Positions 39,714 to 48,359 of a stretch of DNA of 64,000 nt are shown piece after piece. The position numbers were made by a program, and so were the translations under genes. The stretch spans positions 30,556 through 94,555 of the IMG/VR virus record IMGVR_UViG_3300020175_001039; one strand, 5' to 3'. Numbering within the stretch: position 1 is the stretch's first letter; each line of letters starts with the position of its first letter. The notes under the pieces are model-generated. The model was given only the letters and a program-made list of their open reading frames with translations. It had not been told where the DNA came from and searched no databases. Source of the stretch: a virus.

Positions 39714-41151
39714 TTTTAGCTTTGTTAAAAAATAATCCCCAGATACCAGCAAGTACTGCTAGTACAAGGAAGGTGGCTGGTAACCAATTGGTTAAAAGGT
39801 CAGACCATTCGTAAAGTCCAGTAAACTGCAAATAGCTTTTTTCTAGGCGTGCGCTGAGAATAAAACCAATTAAGAAACTTACTCGGCTAAATTTTCCCCA
39901 CTTCAGGCCAAGACCAACCAAACAACACACAGCAAACATAAGATAATCTTCAATATATCCAGTGTACTGTGTGCAACTCCAGATTAAACTGACCAAAATT
40001 GGCCAGAAGTACCACTGGAAAGGTACATTAGTAATACGCACTGCGTACTTGATAAAAAGATATGAAACAGGCAAAATGATAATCAAACTCCACAAGTAAC
40101 TGCTGAGTAGATGATCAAAAAATACACCATCAGCCAATACAGTTGGTGTCCCGAGTTCTAATCCAACATACATGAGAAGGCCCATCACAATAACTTCAAA
40201 AGGTGCTCCTGGAATACCAAAAAGAATAGTGGGAACATAACTGGTGGCTTTTTGTGCATTATTAGCGCCTTCACAACCAATAACCCCACGCACATTGCCT
40301 TTTCCGATACTTTCTCCGTCTTTTCCACTAGCCGCTACTGTTTGGCTATACGCAAACCAGTCTGCAATATTGCCGCCGATTCCTGGTATCAATCCAATAA
40401 ATCCGCCAATAAATCCGCCGCGCAAGCCGTCCCATTTATACTTCCAACTATCTTTAACGCCTTGCCACAATTGTGATTTTATCTCTTTGTCATCTAGGTG
40501 AATTTTTTCTGCTTTCATAAAGTAGGCGCCTATTAACTCAGGGAAGGCTAGTACACCAGCCATAACAGGAATCATTTGAATTCCATCCCCTAGGTAATCA
40601 ATATCCATTGTCCAGCGAGGTGCGGCGGTTTCTGGATCCATACCAATGTGCCCAACCAAAACGCCTAGTACTAGTGCAACTGCACCTCGGAACCAATATT
40701 TGCTACTTATAAAAACTACGCAAGTCATTGCAAAAATTAAGAAAGCAAACATTTCCTTGGTGCCGAAGTACAGTACGATCTTTGTATACCAAGGAAGGAA
40801 TAAAAATACCAACAACCCCCAGATTAGGCCATTAACCCAGCTTGTACTAATAGCTGCACTTAGTGCTCTAGCAGCCTCTCCTCTTCTCGACATCGGAAAG
40901 CCATCAATCATTGTTGCGGCGGCGCCGCCAGCACCTGGAACATTCATTACAACACCACAAAAACTGTCGCCAATACTGCTAGTAACTACAATTGCAGTTG
41001 TAAACACAACCAACATATATGGATCTTCAAAATAACCCACAAATGCATATACAGCAATTAGTCCAGTGGTGGCGCCAGCAACTGGAATAAGCCCCACGAA
41101 AAATCCGTAAACTACTCCCAGTAATAAGCATGCAATATATGTTTCAAACAT
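39700..41151 (-). CDS. tctA: tripartite tricarboxylate transporter large membrane subunit (TctA)
   Basis: From the ATG at 41151 with GAGGT before it, 483 residues. Multi-spanning, with the TctA signatures VGLIPVAGATTGL, SSIGDSFCGVVMNVPGAGGAAATMIDGFPMSRRGEAARAL and the second-half GGFIGLIPGIGGNIADWFAY. It forms the large channel subunit that works with TctC. A longer in-frame start at 41244 would pass over the terminator at 41192-41217 and is rejected. No TctB gene is seen in the window; a host TctB or a TctB-less system is needed. Transporters of this class are unusual in phages. Confidence 0.92.
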   Translation of the reverse strand: MFETYIACLLLGVVYGFFVGLIPVAGATTGLIAVYAFVGYFEDPYMLVVFTTAIVVTSSIGDSFCGVVMNVPGAGGAAATMIDGFPMSRRGEAARALSAAISTSWVNGLIWGLLVFLFLPWYTKIVLYFGTKEMFAFLIFAMTCVVFISSKYWFRGAVALVLGVLVGHIGMDPETAAPRWTMDIDYLGDGIQMIPVMAGVLAFPELIGAYFMKAEKIHLDDKEIKSQLWQGVKDSWKYKWDGLRGGFIGGFIGLIPGIGGNIADWFAYSQTVAASGKDGESIGKGNVRGVIGCEGANNAQKATSYVPTILFGIPGAPFEVIVMGLLMYVGLELGTPTVLADGVFFDHLLSSYLWSLIIILPVSYLFIKYAVRITNVPFQWYFWPILVSLIWSCTQYTGYIEDYLMFAVCCLVGLGLKWGKFSRVSFLIGFILSARLEKSYLQFTGLYEWSDLLTNWLPATFLVLAVLAGIWGLFFNKAKIDFV

Positions 41152-41191
41152 TTTTATACCTCTTCGTATATTATTTTTAATATAGCCATAG

Positions 41192-41217
41192 AAAAAACCC
41201 GCAAAGATATTTGCGAG
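41192..41217 (-). terminator. intrinsic terminator upstream of tctA
   Basis: Minus-strand CTCGCAAA, 4-base loop, TTTGCGGG (one G-U pair) followed by six T. It ends the transcript from the 41312 gene before the tctA start at 41151. Confidence 0.8.
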
Positions 41218-41304
41218 CATTAAAAAGTTTTTGAAGTTGTGCATTCTGCAAGGCTTAAAAACTATATGACTATGGAATAATAACGTAATCTACGCTATCA
41301 TTAT

Positions 41305-41312
41305 TATTTATC
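41305..41312 (-). promoter_or_regulatory. possible late-promoter octamer (GATAAATA)
   Basis: Minus-strand GATAAATA at the end of the methyltransferase gene. A transcript from here would meet the terminator at 41192-41217 before tctA, so its use is doubtful. Confidence 0.2.
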
Positions 41313-41986
41313 TATTTAACTTTTAACACAAAGTAAAGTCGATTTCCGCCATCCTCTGACAGTGCAATTACTTCACAATTGAGTTGATTAGCAGCATTTA
41401 GAATAAATGTCGGGTTCCAATCAAAGAAATCAATCCATTGCGATTCCAGCGCATCATGTTGTTTGCCTGGGTTAACTCGAAAAAATAAAAACCCGCCAGT
41501 GTTAGTTAAACTGATTGCTTTTTTTAATTCACTATATATTTTATCTACTGATCCAAAATTAATACTACCTAGGCAGATGACAGCGTCAAATTTATTGCCC
41601 GGATTATACTCTAGAATATGACAATTTATATCTGCACGACTATTGTATGCATCAATTCCCACCAAATTATGTATTTTACCTTTAAACTCATTATAACCGC
41701 AACCGAGATCCAATACACTACGTGGCTTTAGATTATTAATTTCATCAATGATAGCAAGTCCACTATATTTGTATTTTTTTGTTTTTGGTTGCCATACTTT
41801 ACTAAAATAATTACACAATACCTCATCATCAATTGCATCGGTTATCGATACAAGGTCAGTATTACTTAATTCAATATCAACACCAAAGGTCACATTAATT
41901 GCCTGTCGCAATGCATTATTATCATCAATCAACTGTGGAGATGACACTAGAAGTTCCTGTAGTTTATTAAATATCTTTGTATTCAT
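41312..41986 (-). CDS. class I SAM-dependent methyltransferase, 224 aa
   Basis: The ATG at 41986 overlaps the upstream stop (TAATG). SAM-binding motif I is VLDLGCGYNEF near residue 84, with motif II NLVGIDAYNSRADINC, and FDAVICLGSINF as the strand IV segment. It resembles small-molecule or glycan methyltransferases. It ends the long transcript of the 42-59 kb region, before the terminator at 41192-41217. Confidence 0.8.
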   Translation of the reverse strand: MNTKIFNKLQELLVSSPQLIDDNNALRQAINVTFGVDIELSNTDLVSITDAIDDEVLCNYFSKVWQPKTKKYKYSGLAIIDEINNLKPRSVLDLGCGYNEFKGKIHNLVGIDAYNSRADINCHILEYNPGNKFDAVICLGSINFGSVDKIYSELKKAISLTNTGGFLFFRVNPGKQHDALESQWIDFFDWNPTFILNAANQLNCEVIALSEDGGNRLYFVLKVK

Positions 41987-42162
41987 TAGTCTTGTCTTTT
42001 CCAATAATGAGGATTATCCTCAGTAGGTACATTTCCAATATACACTTGACCAGTTTCCATGTCAAGTAATTTATATTTTTCCGGACATTTTGTTATTACT
42101 TTAAGCGTAATTGCCATATCAAATTCCGGTGCCTCAGTGTTGTCTAGTAATTTACGTTTCAT
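41986..42162 (-). CDS. small hypothetical protein, 58 aa
   Basis: ATG at 42162 overlaps the adenylyltransferase stop (ATGA), and its TAA overlaps the methyltransferase ATG. The protein (MAITLKVITKCPEKYKLLDM, then VYIGNVPTEDNPHYW) is strand-rich and soluble. The coupling on both sides is strong support for a real gene. Function unknown. Confidence 0.6.
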   Translation of the reverse strand: MKRKLLDNTEAPEFDMAITLKVITKCPEKYKLLDMETGQVYIGNVPTEDNPHYWKRQD

Positions 42163-42572
42163 TCAAGTTTGCCATCTTCTCTTAGTTGTTTGCGTATTTT
42201 TGTGGCACTAATATTGTGTATTTCTTGGCCTAAATCATGTTCTGTGAATGTATAACCTACTCCGCGGCCATAGCTGATATCAACGATGTTAGGCACTTTC
42301 ATAATCATATACTCAACACCGTAAGTTGCATAGTCAGTGAGTCCATCTTTAATATTTTTCACAACAGTATCATAATCAAATGGGTTATCATCTTGCTTTG
42401 CTGTGCGCCCAGCGCCTGCATCCTGTCCGACTATCCCACCTACGTCTCTAATCATTATACACACTTGGCCGGTTTCGTCAAGTGCTTTTTTGAATAATGC
42501 AGTGTGGCCATCGTGCCACGGCTGCCAGCGCCCTAGCATCTGTGCTGTGGGTTTTTGCCAATCGAAACTCAT
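42159..42572 (-). CDS. adenylyltransferase (HxGH nucleotidyltransferase), 137 aa
   Basis: The core GRWQPWHDGHTALFKKAL (14-31) carries the HxGH motif, and NISATKIRKQL near the end is the ISxTxIR motif of nucleotidylyltransferases. It belongs with NMNAT/PPAT/cytidylyltransferase proteins. The next gene is an APS-kinase-like protein, so one idea is that the two form a PAPS-making pair for the sulfotransferases nearby. The sequence does not prove ATP-sulfurylase activity; cofactor or sugar activation is equally possible. Confidence 0.75.
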   Translation of the reverse strand: MSFDWQKPTAQMLGRWQPWHDGHTALFKKALDETGQVCIMIRDVGGIVGQDAGAGRTAKQDDNPFDYDTVVKNIKDGLTDYATYGVEYMIMKVPNIVDISYGRGVGYTFTEHDLGQEIHNISATKIRKQLREDGKLE

Positions 42573-42997
42573 TTATTTCTCTCCATGTAGTTATTAACTA
42601 CTTCCATTAATGTACTGTGCGTGTCATCAAACCAGTCACTTACGTGGTAATCAATACCAGATTTGGGAGGTTCTTCAAATATACGATTAGTGTCCGCGAA
42701 CCTGCCTTCTTTGATGGTATCCATCCACACCTTATAGTCTGCATCAAACTCCAGCCTGGCTGCACTGGTAGGACATATAAAGTCAGCTACTGCAATTCTT
42801 CCTGCTTTGACGACACCATCTGCTAAGTGTCGCATACGCTGTGCCTGTCGTTGACGTCCATCCAATGTAAAGTCCCAGTCGTCGTATTCAGCCCTGATTT
42901 CATCTGCATTCAAATGTACTGCGCCAATCATCTCAGCAAAGGGACGAGCAAGAGTGGTTTTGCCACTGCCGGGCAAACCAAATATTAAAATTTTCAT
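42569..42997 (-). CDS. APS kinase-like P-loop kinase, 142 aa
   Basis: P-loop FGLPGSGKTTLA (6-17), then HLNADEIRAEYDDWDF and a basic GRQRQAQRMRHLADGVVKAGRIAVADFICPTSAARLEF, which parallels the CysC region of helix, IxxFICP and SxxxR. The adenylylsulfate kinase phosphorylates APS to PAPS. It is shorter than full CysC (about 200). It overlaps the adenylyltransferase by ATGA, suggesting a functional pair. Confidence 0.75.
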   Translation of the reverse strand: MKILIFGLPGSGKTTLARPFAEMIGAVHLNADEIRAEYDDWDFTLDGRQRQAQRMRHLADGVVKAGRIAVADFICPTSAARLEFDADYKVWMDTIKEGRFADTNRIFEEPPKSGIDYHVSDWFDDTHSTLMEVVNNYMERNK

Positions 42998-43005
42998 TTT
43001 TTTTC

Positions 43006-43110
43006 CTATTCGTAAATGTAGGGGTCTTGATCTTTTAGTTCTTTTAACTTTTTCTTAATCATTTTTTTACGTTTGTATTCAGCAATTTTGCCTTTAATCC
43101 AATTAATCAT
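43006..43110 (-). CDS. basic micro-protein ending in DPYIYE, 34 aa
   Basis: ATG at 43110 overlaps the upstream stop (ATGA), TAG at 43006. A lysine/arginine-rich helix (KRKKMIKKKLKELK) ends in D-Q-D-P-Y-I-Y-E. Two other frames in the window have the same layout and ending (46870-46971 and plus-strand 50849-50971), so this is a small protein family of the phage. Function unknown; nucleic-acid or membrane-surface binding is possible. Confidence 0.65.
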   Translation of the reverse strand: MINWIKGKIAEYKRKKMIKKKLKELKDQDPYIYE

Positions 43111-43943
43111 TTCCAATTGTCCTTGCCGTTTATAATGTTATGTTCGTATTTAACAAACAAATTGTTGTAGTTGTTAAAATCTGGAGCCCAGGCTGCAAGA
43201 TACGATAGTATGTACCTTGTTGGGTGTGCATCTGCTTTACGGTGATGTCTGTATTCAGTCATATCAAATATCACAAAGCCTTGTTCAGCAAGTACTTGAC
43301 AATCTTTTAAGTATTGTCCGCTTTCCCAACGACTGTATGCTTCTGCTGTTCCATTACCAAAGGGTCCTGTTGATATTAATATTCCTTTGTCACTTATTGA
43401 ATCTTTATAAGCATCCATTAATCCATTTAATGCTCCCAAGTAAGGTGATGCATCATCATTTACATAATCTAACTTAGCACCATTTACTTTTACTAAATGC
43501 TTTGCTGTTGATATTTGATATGCATCCATTCCATGAAACAATGATTCTTTTCTATTTGGCAGTTGCCAATCGGCTCTATGTGTTTCAGAAAAACGTCTCA
43601 ATGATAAGTCTTGAGCCTTTGCTAATCGTTCATGGTTCTCTATAAAATGTCTTCTGTTGCCTACAGTTTTATAATGTTCTAAATGATCTTTATGAAATAA
43701 GTCTACACCCATTATGTGTGTATCTTCGGAAAACTTAAACATCATGTCATGAGCTCCGCCTCCGCCTATTCCAAGCTCACACAAACTTAATTGTTGCTGT
43801 CTTGACTTTGTTAATTTATCTACAGATGAGAGTGCGTCAGCTAAAAATGGATGAAGTCCTCTGTCTACTTGTCTTTTAACATCTACACAACTATCAGACA
43901 TTGCTTCTTGTGTGTAGCCATGTACATCAAATCTATTAATCAT
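43107..43943 (-). CDS. methyltransferase-like protein, 278 aa
   Basis: A glycine-rich loop LCELGIGGGGAHDMMF at about 53-68 followed by IMGVDLFHKD is a plausible SAM-binding motif I and II. Later YVNDDASPYLGAL and ILISTGPFGNG fit class I methyltransferase strands. It overlaps the carbamoyltransferase gene by 8 bases, so both may modify the same product. Confidence 0.65.
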   Translation of the reverse strand: MINRFDVHGYTQEAMSDSCVDVKRQVDRGLHPFLADALSSVDKLTKSRQQQLSLCELGIGGGGAHDMMFKFSEDTHIMGVDLFHKDHLEHYKTVGNRRHFIENHERLAKAQDLSLRRFSETHRADWQLPNRKESLFHGMDAYQISTAKHLVKVNGAKLDYVNDDASPYLGALNGLMDAYKDSISDKGILISTGPFGNGTAEAYSRWESGQYLKDCQVLAEQGFVIFDMTEYRHHRKADAHPTRYILSYLAAWAPDFNNYNNLFVKYEHNIINGKDNWK

Positions 43944-45462
43944 GTGTGTATACCTTTACTCCATACATGCTAGTCCATTCGGCTGCATCTTCTTCTGTAT
44001 TTACCATAGGCTTGCCTTTGATATTTAAACTTGTGTTTAATATGATAGGACATCCTGTTTTTGCATGCCATTCAACCATAAGCTGATGCAATCCTGGGTG
44101 GTCTTGTTTAGTAACAGTCTGTACACGACTGGTGTTATCTATATGCGCAATTGCTGGAAATAGGTCTGGGCGCTTACATACACTTGTATACTGCATATAA
44201 GGACCAACTGCGCCATCAAAATACTCACTAGCGTGTTCTGCTAATACCATAGGAGCGAATGGCCGGAATTCCTGTCTACGTTTTACTGTGTTGACTAAAT
44301 CCTTTATATCATCGCCTCTAGGATCTGCAAACAAGCTGCGGTTGCCCAATGCACGTGGACCGAACTCTGCCTTGCCGTTTGCTACACCCACTAGTCTGGT
44401 GTTTTCTAGTTCATGTAACAAACCTTTTACTGGATACTGGCCGGAGATATTGTATCCCAAGTAAGGCCCTTTCCATTCAATAAAATCTTTGCGGGCGGCT
44501 AAAATAGCACCAAGGCTACTACCAGCGTCGCCTGGATTGGGCATGATCCAAACATTACCATCGTAGTAACGATGTGCAATACTATTAGCTACACAGTTCA
44601 AAGCACAGCCTCCCATAACCACAAGATTTTTACTGGGCACTAGTCGCTGCGTTTCTTTTACAAGGTGTTCAAACACCATTTCATAAACGGCCTGTGTACT
44701 TGCTGCAATGTCTGCGTAATCTTGAACTGTGTTCAGCTCTGGTGCCCACCACATGCATCCACGATGCAGATTGTGTTTAAACTTTACCTTTGCGCTGCCC
44801 GGGCGCAATGGCTTAAAGAAGTCTTCATATATTTTTTGCTTGTATTTTTCTGGGTCGCCCAGTGCTGCCCAACCCATAAGTATATATTCATCTTCGTTGG
44901 GTTTAAGTCCAATGCGCTGTGTCATAGCACTGTACCATAATCCAATGCTGTGCGGATATCCTTGACTGAACTTTCTTTTTAATTTTTTGCCTTTACCATG
45001 CCATATGGATAATGTCTCAAATTCACCAATGCTGTCCACCACTAATACCGCCGCGTCGGTAAACGGGCCAGTATAATAACCAGCTGCTGCGTGACTATGA
45101 TGATGTTTTACTTGATCAAGTACAGTGGATTCAATAACAAAATCAGCATCATCACCAGGCAGATATTGTCGAGATACGATGTTCACATCTAATAATTGCT
45201 TACCTGGTGATGGCTTAGACCACGCCGTGTGATATTGTTTAGACCAAACTTGTCTCATACGTTTTAAAACAGTATTTTCATACCAATGTGTGATTCTTGG
45301 TTCACCAAATTCCAATGCAGCATCAACCAGGTCTTGATTTAACCACTTGTCATTTTTTACACCGCTATATCTTTCAGCGTGACCAGCAAATAAAATTTCG
45401 TCACCTTCGACAACTGTGAGACTTGCGTCATGTGCGCCGGCAGTTATACCCCATCTAATCAT
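43936..45462 (-). CDS. carbamoyltransferase (NodU/CmcH family), 508 aa
   Basis: N-terminal GITAGAHDASLTVVEGDEI and HHHSHAAAGYY, MGGCALNCVANS in the middle, and the C-terminal EFGPRALGNRSLFADPR characterise the family. NodU and CmcH transfer carbamoyl groups from carbamoyl phosphate to hydroxyls, using ATP, on Nod factors, antibiotics and sugars. The size is at the lower end of the range. Placed among methyl-, sulfo- and glycosyl-transfer genes, it probably carbamoylates a surface or virion sugar. Confidence 0.92.
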   Translation of the reverse strand: MIRWGITAGAHDASLTVVEGDEILFAGHAERYSGVKNDKWLNQDLVDAALEFGEPRITHWYENTVLKRMRQVWSKQYHTAWSKPSPGKQLLDVNIVSRQYLPGDDADFVIESTVLDQVKHHHSHAAAGYYTGPFTDAAVLVVDSIGEFETLSIWHGKGKKLKRKFSQGYPHSIGLWYSAMTQRIGLKPNEDEYILMGWAALGDPEKYKQKIYEDFFKPLRPGSAKVKFKHNLHRGCMWWAPELNTVQDYADIAASTQAVYEMVFEHLVKETQRLVPSKNLVVMGGCALNCVANSIAHRYYDGNVWIMPNPGDAGSSLGAILAARKDFIEWKGPYLGYNISGQYPVKGLLHELENTRLVGVANGKAEFGPRALGNRSLFADPRGDDIKDLVNTVKRRQEFRPFAPMVLAEHASEYFDGAVGPYMQYTSVCKRPDLFPAIAHIDNTSRVQTVTKQDHPGLHQLMVEWHAKTGCPIILNTSLNIKGKPMVNTEEDAAEWTSMYGVKVYTHD

Positions 45463-45934
45463 TTTTTTTCTCTAAGTTTATGTATAGCATATTTGCTTTT
45501 CTTAATATTTCATCACACAATAATTTTCCAGCTTGATCAATTAATGAAAATTCCAAGCTATTAGAAACATCTTTCAACAACTGCCAATGATTTCTTTTCA
45601 ATGCCAAATTATATTGTGCCAGTGTCCTGTTAAAGAACTTATTTTGTGCGGCTGACTCCAAATCAGTTGTAAACAATAAATTATTTTTATTGTGTATATA
45701 GATCTTCTCATTTGGTTGGCCGGCTTCTTGTTTCCATTCTAACACACCATTTGTTAAAAGTAAACTGGAAATTTTAGTGGGTGTATTCATAAACACTGCG
45801 TCGTATTGTGACAAATCAAGTTGATTTAAAATACCTGCATAATTTATATATCCACCACCAGGAAGTATTCTATAATCGTATTTATGCTCCTTGCTGTACG
45901 CTTGATATTCATTTGTTAGTACTAATATTTTCAT
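45455..45934 (-). CDS. hypothetical protein, 159 aa
   Basis: MKILVLTNEYQAYSKEHKYDYR at the N-terminus looks like the first strand of a GT-B or Rossmann protein, and the rest is helical (LAQYNLALKRNHWQLLKDV). No catalytic motif is clear. It sits between the carbamoyltransferase and the 45937 gene. Confidence 0.6.
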   Translation of the reverse strand: MKILVLTNEYQAYSKEHKYDYRILPGGGYINYAGILNQLDLSQYDAVFMNTPTKISSLLLTNGVLEWKQEAGQPNEKIYIHNKNNLLFTTDLESAAQNKFFNRTLAQYNLALKRNHWQLLKDVSNSLEFSLIDQAGKLLCDEILRKANMLYINLEKKND

Positions 45935-45936
45935 GG

Positions 45937-46788
45937 TTATACTAAATTGCTAAAAATAACATTGGTTGCACGATTTAAATACTGGTCCAAATCTTTATTT
46001 TTTGTCATACTTGCCACCAATTGTGCCAGTCCTATATTTTTTAAACTGTAGTTTGCCAGTTCAGGTTTAGTCACTTGTGCAAATGGCAAAGTTAGTCCTA
46101 GAAAAATTTCCTCGTAATGATATAATTTTAGTTTGTTAACTTTTCCCATGTCAGCTAATTGGCTTGCTGAGTTAAACCATCTTTCTAACATATACATTAA
46201 GTTGGTGTCATCATGTAAGTGAGACAGTAACTCAGATTCTACAAATTGGGAAATGTTGGCCTTGGTGTGCGGCAGACGCCTAGCTTTTAAGTATATTCCA
46301 TACAAGTAAACAAAATTAATACACTGATCGTCTATTCTTGTTGCCAGTCCATTATATTCTTTTTCTAATAGATCACATAAACTGGATATGTATGGAGGCG
46401 GAAGTCTCATATTCATTCCCTCTCCCAGTTCAACAGCTCGTTGTAACAACCAAGATGTTTCTCCAATGGTGCGACTAACATTAAACATGCGCTTTGCTTC
46501 TAGCATAAAACAACTAAACCAGTTTGGTAATATAATTGCCATTTCATTTACCATTACATCTTGTGTCTCAAAAAACTTTATAGGAATGTTATGTGAAGCT
46601 AATATAGATTGGTTTGGCTTTATTTCATTCATGGTTGGACGAACATGATATTTTATGTCATCACTAGTCACATACTCGTTAATGTATTCTAGATACTCAG
46701 TATTGGATTTAGGAAGCAAATAACTTATTAAATGATTTCCTCCAGCGCCAGCATCCCATATAACCCCATGTTGAAATAAATGCGTCAT
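45937..46788 (-). CDS. sulfotransferase-like/P-loop-like protein, 283 aa
   Basis: Start ATG at 46788 overlaps an upstream small ORF stop (ATGA). VIWDAGAGGNHLISYLLPKS near the N-terminus is similar to the loops at 6993-7658 and 37720-38343. The rest is helical with no clear 3'-phosphate site. It may be a sulfotransferase-like or glycan-processing protein; the assignment is tentative. Confidence 0.5.
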   Translation of the reverse strand: MTHLFQHGVIWDAGAGGNHLISYLLPKSNTEYLEYINEYVTSDDIKYHVRPTMNEIKPNQSILASHNIPIKFFETQDVMVNEMAIILPNWFSCFMLEAKRMFNVSRTIGETSWLLQRAVELGEGMNMRLPPPYISSLCDLLEKEYNGLATRIDDQCINFVYLYGIYLKARRLPHTKANISQFVESELLSHLHDDTNLMYMLERWFNSASQLADMGKVNKLKLYHYEEIFLGLTLPFAQVTKPELANYSLKNIGLAQLVASMTKNKDLDQYLNRATNVIFSNLV

Positions 46789-46877
46789 GGACGGTAAACA
46801 TCGCTGCATATGCCGTACGAATCATCACTATCTAACCAGACTTCTAGTACAGTGTGTGACGCCAATAAATTAATCAT
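46785..46877 (-). CDS. possible micro-protein, 30 aa
   Basis: ATG at 46877 overlaps the micro-ORF before it, and TGA overlaps the next start (ATGA). The product (INLLASHTVLEVWLDSDDSY, then GICSDVYRP) looks compact and coded. Coupling at both ends is the main support. Confidence 0.45.
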   Translation of the reverse strand: MINLLASHTVLEVWLDSDDSYGICSDVYRP

Positions 46878-46971
46878 ATAAGAAAGGGTCCTTGTCTTTC
46901 ATACGCTTTAGATTTTTTCTATATTGTATTTCACCGCGTATACGTTCAATTAAGTTTTTAATAAATTTCAT
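46870..46971 (-). CDS. basic micro-protein ending in DPFLYD, 33 aa
   Basis: ATG at 46971 overlaps the methyltransferase TGA. A basic helix (KNLIERIRGEIQYRKNLKRM) ends in D-K-D-P-F-L-Y-D. It is a member of the DP-x-x-Y-[DE] micro-protein family with 43006-43110 and 50849-50971. Confidence 0.6.
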   Translation of the reverse strand: MKFIKNLIERIRGEIQYRKNLKRMKDKDPFLYD

Positions 46972-47702
46972 TTTTCTTCCTCAAACATAGCATAAACAAA
47001 TCCAGGAATAAATTCGTATGATTTTAGTTTACTCATAGTAATATCATATTGATCATCATTATCAAAGTTACACCAAGTTAATTTTCTACCAGTTGACAAT
47101 GCTGCCGCTTGTAATACACTTAGATCAATAGTAACTTCATATGGGTGCCTCAATTGATCTCTGAACCAACTTTTTCTTTGGGTTTCATCTTTTATCCAAG
47201 GAGTCATTTTTTTAAATAATTTATATTGTTTATGCTTTGGATATTTATCATAAAAATCAAACATTGCTCTTCTACTAGAAGTATGATATAGTCCCATAAA
47301 ACAATATTGGTTTGATTTAAGTATTGCTTGCTCCAATAAAAAACTTATATCGTGATCTGGTATATGATGCAATACTCCAATACTAACAACAGTGTCAGCA
47401 GTTCTAGTTGTTTGAAGTATATCTTCTTGATTAAAACTAGTATTGGGTATGTTATAACCTTTTGCTCTATCTATATTTTCTTTTATTAAATCTATTCCAG
47501 TTACTTCTACTGAATAATTATTGGCAATGCGATTACTCAACCACCCTTGCCCACAACCTAATTCTAGTACGGTATTGCTATTTGATACTGCTGTGTCCAA
47601 AGACTTCCAAGGAGTATTTGATTTATTAATTTGTTTCCGTAAACTATCATCATCTGATTTATTGAATGGCAAAATATCATAGAACGTTTTCACTAAACTC
47701 AT
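46968..47702 (-). CDS. class I SAM methyltransferase, 244 aa
   Basis: Clear SAM motif VLELGCGQGWLSNRI (about 45-59) and VTGIDLIKENIDRA, with VVSIGVLHHIP as motif IV. It resembles small-molecule and sugar methyltransferases. It overlaps the CMP-sugar transferase-like gene by ATGA, so it may modify the same sugar. Confidence 0.85.
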   Translation of the reverse strand: MSLVKTFYDILPFNKSDDDSLRKQINKSNTPWKSLDTAVSNSNTVLELGCGQGWLSNRIANNYSVEVTGIDLIKENIDRAKGYNIPNTSFNQEDILQTTRTADTVVSIGVLHHIPDHDISFLLEQAILKSNQYCFMGLYHTSSRRAMFDFYDKYPKHKQYKLFKKMTPWIKDETQRKSWFRDQLRHPYEVTIDLSVLQAAALSTGRKLTWCNFDNDDQYDITMSKLKSYEFIPGFVYAMFEEEK

Positions 47703-48358
47703 TTAGATAATTTCCATTTATACATTAATTGTGCTAACTCAAATTCTTCCTCCGTATCAATATCTATATGTTCACTCATTGAGCACGTAAAGTAATCAAA
47801 TTTTCTAGGAATGGGATAACCATCGACTGCCTTTGTGTCACCTAGTGGTGCTAATATACCTGCCCATGGTAATTGATAAACTGGGTTAAGTTCTTGACTA
47901 TAGGCATGATAATGACCAGGCATAAAGTTAATACCTATTTTGTCATGATTCATATAAAAGTGTTTATGGGGGTGAACTACTAGTTGATTGTTTCCAGTTT
48001 CAGTATAACGTTGATACATCTCGTTATATCGATCAAATAGTGGAACCATAGTATTGCTATAGTTGACTAAGGTATCATCGCTCACTGGCAAACTTTCATA
48101 TATATGCTTCATAACAATTGGCCATGGTGGTCCATTTTGTTCATCACACAATTGTTCTTCACGTTGAATATAAGTAATATGATCTGTGTTTCTTACATCT
48201 GGGTCATTTGTACTAACATATACATGATCGGCGCCACTGCGAAGAAACTGTTCTAATTTAATGTCTACTAAAGTTTCACCATTATAAAATTCACGATGAT
48301 GTTTATTTGGACATCTACTACTGTACATCTTGTACATTGTCATTGCTACCCAGCTCAT
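47699..48358 (-). CDS. CMP-sugar cytidylyltransferase-like protein (NeuA-related), 219 aa
   Basis: The N-terminal SSRCPNKHHREFYNGETLVDIKLEQFLRSGADHVYVST parallels the NeuA/KdsB nucleotide-binding loop and the following VSTND strand. The C-terminal EHIDIDTEEEFELAQLM matches the DI-D-T-x-E-D-x-x-A ending of acylneuraminate cytidylyltransferases. It is shorter and the R-x-x-SKR loop is altered, so activity on a CMP-sugar is only likely. Confidence 0.65.
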   Translation of the reverse strand: MSWVAMTMYKMYSSRCPNKHHREFYNGETLVDIKLEQFLRSGADHVYVSTNDPDVRNTDHITYIQREEQLCDEQNGPPWPIVMKHIYESLPVSDDTLVNYSNTMVPLFDRYNEMYQRYTETGNNQLVVHPHKHFYMNHDKIGINFMPGHYHAYSQELNPVYQLPWAGILAPLGDTKAVDGYPIPRKFDYFTCSMSEHIDIDTEEEFELAQLMYKWKLSK

Positions 48359-48359
48359 A

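Noticed and set aside
41152-41244. Longer TctA start at 41244
   Set aside because: The added part spans a clear terminator (41192-41217) and lacks a ribosome-binding site; the ATG at 41151 has GAGGT.
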